Below are positions 5,288 to 8,487 of a stretch of DNA of 8,487 nucleotides, one piece after another. The stretch spans positions 1-8,487 of the forward strand of contig USGK01000040.1 in the NCBI GenBank assembly GCA_900554175.1, in the 5' to 3' direction. Every line of letters starts with the position of its first letter. The first letter of the stretch is position 1. The stretch is from an uncultured Clostridium sp. Lineage in GTDB: Bacteria; Bacillota; Clostridia; TANB77; CAG-508. The notes under the pieces were generated by a model, which was not told where the DNA came from, made no database searches, and was given only the letters and a program-made list of their open reading frames with translations. The position numbers and the translations under genes are program-made.

Positions 5288-6175
5288 ATGACAATATATA
5301 TAGATGTATTATTTTTAGAAAATTTAATTTTAAATAGTATTATTTTATATGCAACAGCGATTATCTCTAAAATAAAAATAAAACATTGGAAAATAATAAT
5401 ATCAAGTATTATGGGATCTGTATATGTAGTAATATATTATATTTTTAGGATTGATTTATACATAAATATTATATCGAAAGTATTTATATCGATTTTGATG
5501 AATTATATAGCATTTAGTCCTAAAAGCTTTAAATTGTTGCTGAAAGATGTATTATTGTTTTATTTAGTATCTTTCGTATTTGGTGGAGCGGCTTTAGGGA
5601 TGATATACATAGTGAATTCTAATAATATAAATATAAAAGATGGAGTAATATTGGAGAATTATACATTAAAGACAATATTTATAGGTGTAGTACTGGCTTT
5701 TCTTATATCTATATTATCATTTAAAATGGTTAAGCATAAAATTGGAAAAAAAGATATGTTTTGTAGTATTATAATAAAATTAAATAAAAAGAAAGTTAAG
5801 ATTAGAGCAATGATTGATACCGGAAATTTACTTAAAGAACCTATAAGTAATATTCCTGTGATAGTTGTCGAAAAAAGTGTTTTATTTGATATAATACCAA
5901 AAGAAATTTTAGAAAACATTGATAATGTGTTAGGAGGTGATTTAAGCGGGATTCCAGAAGTAATTAAACAAGAATATTTAGCTAAATTAAAAGTAATACC
6001 TTTTTCTTCATTGGGAAAGCAAAATGGAATGTTACTTGGGATAAAAGCAGATGAAGTAGAAGTAATTGAAGATGATGAAATCAAAAGAGTAGATAAAGTA
6101 ATAATAGGAATTTATAATAAGGTTTTATCAAAAAGAGGAGATTATAAGGCTTTACTTGGGATTAACATTATATAA
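5288..6175 (+). CDS. spoIIGA: SpoIIGA, membrane-embedded aspartic protease that matures pro-sigma-E
   Basis: 295 residues (about 309 in B. subtilis). The N-terminal half holds roughly five hydrophobic membrane segments, the first being the family-typical opening MTIYIDVLFLENLILN. The C-terminal half is a cytosolic aspartic protease domain with the D-T-G motif (D177, in AMIDTGNLLKEP) and the downstream strand I-P-V-I-V-V-E. In spore formers it sits in the sporulation septum and, after a signal from the forespore (SpoIIR), removes the pro-sequence of sigma-E in the mother cell. ATG 5288 is chosen because it gives the conserved N-terminus and GGGTGAG lies at 5278-5284; an in-frame GTG/ATG-type extension back to 5255 is unlike the family. 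sigE follows after 28 bases, the standard spoIIG operon. I could not find a convincing Spo0A box upstream. Confidence 0.93.
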   Translation: MTIYIDVLFLENLILNSIILYATAIISKIKIKHWKIIISSIMGSVYVVIYYIFRIDLYINIISKVFISILMNYIAFSPKSFKLLLKDVLLFYLVSFVFGGAALGMIYIVNSNNINIKDGVILENYTLKTIFIGVVLAFLISILSFKMVKHKIGKKDMFCSIIIKLNKKKVKIRAMIDTGNLLKEPISNIPVIVVEKSVLFDIIPKEILENIDNVLGGDLSGIPEVIKQEYLAKLKVIPFSSLGKQNGMLLGIKADEVEVIEDDEIKRVDKVIIGIYNKVLSKRGDYKALLGINII

Positions 6176-6203
6176 AATAAAAAAGAAAGGAATACGATTC
6201 AAT

Positions 6204-6945
6204 ATGAATATTGTAGAGCTATTAAAAAATAATATTAAATCTTTGAAGATAAAGTATTTAAAAGAAGACGAAGAGGATTTTTTTGAAGAGCCAATATTTT
6301 ATATAGCAGGAAGTCAGACTTTACCACCACCACTTCCTGAAGAAGAAGAAAGAGAATACATAAGAAAATTATCAGATGAAGATAATTTGGAGGCTAGACA
6401 GGTATTGGTAGAAAGAAATTTAAGATTAGTTGTTTATATTGCAAAGAAATTTGAAAACACAGGAATAGGAATAGAAGATTTAATTTCAATAGGTACAATA
6501 GGTTTAGCAAAAAGTGTGAATACATTTAATAGCGATAAAAATATAAAACTTGCAACATATGCATCGAGGTGTATAGAAAATGAAATTTTAATGTATTTAA
6601 GAAGGACAAATAAAATTAAAGGAGAAGTTTCTATTGATGAACCTTTGAATAAGGATTGTGATGGAAATGAGTTGTTACTTTCAGATATATTAGGAACCGA
6701 TCCGGATATAACTTCTAGAAATATAGAAGATGAAGTTGAAAGAAAACTTTTAAAAGCTTCCATAGGTAAGTTAAGTGATAGAGAAAAAAATATTATGGAA
6801 ATGAGATTTGGTTTCAAATCTGGAGATGAAAAAACTCAAAAAGAGGTGGCAGATGAACTTCGGAATTTCACAAAGTTATATTTCTAGGTTAGAAAAGAAG
6901 ATTATAAAAAAAATGAAAAAGGATATTTTGAGTAAGACGAGTTAA
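6204..6945 (+). CDS. sigE: RNA polymerase sporulation sigma factor SigE, with a +1 frame change at 6858-6862
   Basis: Mother-cell sigma factor, made as pro-sigma-E. In the first frame: an N-terminal pro-region with the maturation area around FYIAGSQTLPPPL (32-44), then region 2 with ERNLRLVVYIAKKFENTG, EDLISIGTIGL and the LATYASRCIENEILMYLRR block, region 3, and the start of region 4 (L-S-D-R-E-K-N-I-M-E-M-R-F-G). Conservation to the B. subtilis protein is very high. After codon 219 (CTT, 6858-6860) the frame reads CGG and runs into an unrelated tail, stopping at 6885-6887 (227 residues). If one base is skipped, reading GGA at 6862, it continues GISQSYISRLEKKIIKKMKK and stops at TAA 6943-6945, giving 246 residues and the family-typical end. 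The start at ATG 6204 is preceded by GAAAGG; an ATG at 6156 lies inside spoIIGA and is rejected. Either a frameshift mutation, a sequence error, or programmed frameshifting explains this. Confidence 0.9.
6843..6864 (+). other. Frame-change site in sigE: internal Shine-Dalgarno, ATG and CUU-CGG-A
   Basis: GAGGTG (6843-6848) is a perfect six-base match to the anti-Shine-Dalgarno. It is followed after 4 bases by ATG (6853) in the +1 frame, which would start a 30-residue peptide carrying only the end of region 4.2. CTT (6858-6860) then CGG (6861-6863) is the point where the frames must join. The E. coli-type RF2 shift site also has CUU in the P site. A leucyl-tRNA with anticodon GAG could re-pair on UUC after slipping one base. 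Mechanism is inference. Confidence 0.5.
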
Positions 6946-7004
6946 TGTAGAGAATTTGTAATTAATAATAATATATAATATTCATTAATAAATTAAATAA
7001 TTTT

Positions 7005-7058
7005 ACTGGTGATAAAGTATTTTTTATAGTATTAAAAATATTTTAATCACCAGTTTTT
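7005..7058. terminator. Shared terminator between sigE and the convergent GH30 gene
   Basis: ACTGGTGAT (7005-7013) pairs with ATCACCAGT (7046-7054), with further imperfect A-T pairing inside. On the plus strand it is followed by five T residues, suiting sigE. It lies just beyond the GH30 stop at 7060, so it probably serves that gene too. The stretch 6946-7004 is AT-rich without a gene. Confidence 0.8.
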
Positions 7059-7059
7059 A

Positions 7060-8364
7060 TTAATGGATTAGATAACTAAGTGCAGATTGTTTGTATAATG
7101 TATCTTTAAATGTAATATCATTAATACATAAATTAAAATCAATATCATAATTTTCTCTGTTTATCATTATAATTGCAATGCTATTATCAGGGTTTTTAAA
7201 TGCTGTCATAGTAATGTCAGCTATATATTTGCTAAATGCTATTCTGCGTGCGCCAGGATGTATTATTTTGCTAAAATGACCAATGTAATAATATGAAAGA
7301 CTTTTGATGTAATCAGAGTTAGTATCGTTAAGCATTACAGGGCTATTGCAATAATTTTTTTTATGATTTGGGCCACCTTTATTATCTAAAAGTATATTCC
7401 AATCGATATAGCCATTTACACCGTGATTTAAATCTTCTGTAATATCATGAGCATACTGATTAGGAAAAGAATTATCTGGAGTAAAGCCAAAGCATCCTTC
7501 AGTGTGAAATAAGAGTTTGTTTGGAAAAGTTTCTCTACAAAGTGAAATGTTCTCAAAGTGATTTCCAGAGTACCAGTGGAAAGCTATTCCAGAAGCGGCA
7601 TTTAGTGCTTGGGGATTTGAAAATTCTGAAAGTGCTCTTGTATAAAGTTTTTCTTTATTGTGGTCATATATTAAAATTTTCGTAGAAATATTATTTTTTT
7701 GAAATGTAGGATAGAGATAGTTTACAAGAAAGTCAACTTCATCTTCAGATGAGTAAATACATGATTCCCAAAGTTGTATAGCACCAGGTTCATTTTGAAT
7801 AGTTATATAATCAATATTTATACCTAACTCTTTATAAGAAAGTATATATTTTATAAAATAATCTGCATATGTTTGTTTATATTTTTCAGAAAGTTTTCCA
7901 CCTAAATAAAGCAATTTAGTGTTTTTCATAAAACCGGGAGGACTCCAAGGTGAGGCTAAGAATTTTAGATTAGGATTAATAGCTAAAGCATCTCTTATAA
8001 AAGGAATAATGTATTTTTTATCTCTTTCAATACTAAAATCAGATAAGTCATGTTTTTTTGCATAAGAATAGCTATTTAGTGAAAAATCAGAACTACCAAT
8101 AGTCAATCTACAAAGTGAATAATTTATATTAAAAAACATGTCATTCATAAAATCCCTTTTTTTATTAGTGGGAAGGAGGCTATAATTATAAGCAGAAGAC
8201 TCAGTTATAGCAGCACCTATACCTAAAAATTCCTGATATTCTATTTTAGGGTAGATATTTACAATTTGATTTTCTTGTTTAGGTGAGTACTTTTTTTCTT
8301 TTATAATTGATTGATTAAAATATAAATTTTTATCCTTATTGGTTTCAAATTTAGTTATTATCAT
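7060..8364 (-). CDS. Glycoside hydrolase family 30 protein (glucosylceramidase-like), cytoplasmic
   Basis: 434 residues with GH30 landmarks along a (beta/alpha)8 barrel. These are the opening loop F-L-G-I-G-A-A-I-T-E-S-S (47-57), the A-S-P-W-S-P-P-G-F-M-K loop (137-147), the acid/base glutamate E192 in IQNEP, and the nucleophile E289 in FHTEG. Further on are DWNILLDNKGGPN (321-333) and a short C-terminal beta region. Both catalytic residues are present, so it should be active as a retaining glycosidase; GH30 members act on beta-glucosides, beta-1,6-glucans, xylans or fucosides, and the substrate cannot be fixed here. There is no signal peptide or lipobox, so it probably acts inside the cell on an imported small glycoside, although no transporter is visible. 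GAAAGGAAA (8379-8371) is the ribosome site for ATG 8364. Single gene, convergent with sigE. Confidence 0.9.
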   Translation of the reverse strand: MIITKFETNKDKNLYFNQSIIKEKKYSPKQENQIVNIYPKIEYQEFLGIGAAITESSAYNYSLLPTNKKRDFMNDMFFNINYSLCRLTIGSSDFSLNSYSYAKKHDLSDFSIERDKKYIIPFIRDALAINPNLKFLASPWSPPGFMKNTKLLYLGGKLSEKYKQTYADYFIKYILSYKELGINIDYITIQNEPGAIQLWESCIYSSEDEVDFLVNYLYPTFQKNNISTKILIYDHNKEKLYTRALSEFSNPQALNAASGIAFHWYSGNHFENISLCRETFPNKLLFHTEGCFGFTPDNSFPNQYAHDITEDLNHGVNGYIDWNILLDNKGGPNHKKNYCNSPVMLNDTNSDYIKSLSYYYIGHFSKIIHPGARRIAFSKYIADITMTAFKNPDNSIAIIMINRENYDIDFNLCINDITFKDTLYKQSALSYLIH

Positions 8365-8395
8365 ATAAACTTTCCTTTCATTTTTTTATTATAGT

Positions 8396-8424
8396 ATTAT
8401 AATATAATTATGAATAATTGAAAA
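8396..8424 (-). promoter_or_regulatory. Possible promoter of the GH30 gene
   Basis: On the minus strand TTTTCA (8424-8419), 17 bases, then TATAAT (8401-8396). The -10 is perfect and the -35 weak (4 of 6). Upstream at 8443-8453 is an 11-base palindrome, CATTTGAAATG, next to GAATATTC at 8436-8443; these could be operators but are also easy to find by chance in AT-rich DNA. I see no convincing CcpA (cre) site. Confidence 0.5.
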
Positions 8425-8487
8425 TATTTTTCCCAGAATATTCATTTGAAATGCAACAAAAATTTTAAAAAAAAGTAAATGAACAGT

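Noticed and set aside
6156..6203. Earlier start of sigE inside spoIIGA
   Set aside because: It overlaps the spoIIGA end in another frame and has no family-like sequence; ATG 6204 follows GAAAGG and gives a normal pro-region.
8436..8461. CcpA catabolite-response element upstream of the GH30 gene
   Set aside because: The stretch around TGAAATGCAACA lacks the central CG and the matching half-site, so only simple palindromes are reported.
1..8487. CRISPR array, tRNA or rRNA gene, riboswitch or complete insertion sequence
   Set aside because: No regularly spaced repeats, no cloverleaf with conserved T-loop sequence, no known aptamer core and no transposase reading frame were seen on either strand.

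Overview
The window looks like chromosome from a very AT-rich, endospore-forming member of the Bacillota, most likely Clostridia. The spoIIGA-sigE pair is found only in spore formers. Base composition, A-rich Shine-Dalgarno sites, sigma-A type promoters (TTGACT / TATAAT) and the adjacent FchA-FolD pair all fit Clostridia. I cannot name a genus.

Left part (1 to about 1475) looks like accessory DNA. It holds the last 17 codons of a protein ending in a bacterial SH3-type repeat (lysin or amidase tail) with a strong terminator. Next is a promoter-driven, internally deleted remnant that I read as a PemK/MazF-like gene, followed by two successive GCAA-loop terminators. Then come a small XRE/Cro-type repressor, a 47-residue orphan ORF with a possible operator, and a stretch with a tandem 11-bp repeat, its inverted copy and a G/C-rich hairpin. 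No integrase or complete phage module is visible.

Middle part (1485 to 4434) is translation and one-carbon metabolism. tmcAL (tRNA-Met cytidine acetate ligase) lies on the minus strand, back to back with an fchA-like and folD operon on the plus strand; both promoters are readable and their -35 boxes are 7 bp apart. FolD lacks the lysine and glutamine needed for cyclohydrolase activity, so the upstream FchA-like protein probably supplies that step. The folD start codon has no Shine-Dalgarno at normal distance, but a hairpin appears to bridge a distant one to it.

Right part (4501 to 8424) is regulation, sporulation and a glycosidase. A CarD-family RNA-polymerase-binding regulator has its own good promoter and a terminator. 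It is followed by spoIIGA (the protease that matures pro-sigma-E) and sigE. sigE is out of frame: one base at a CUU-CGG junction shifts the reading frame just before the recognition helix of region 4.2, and the +1 frame restores a full-length, family-typical end. That CGG is the only in-frame CGG I find in any recognised gene here, so a programmed +1 frameshift must be weighed against an ordinary mutation or sequence error. Facing sigE, across a shared hairpin terminator, is a GH30-family glycosidase without a signal peptide.

The sigE frame change, the specialised FolD/FchA pair and the hairpin-bridged folD start are the points most worth following up.
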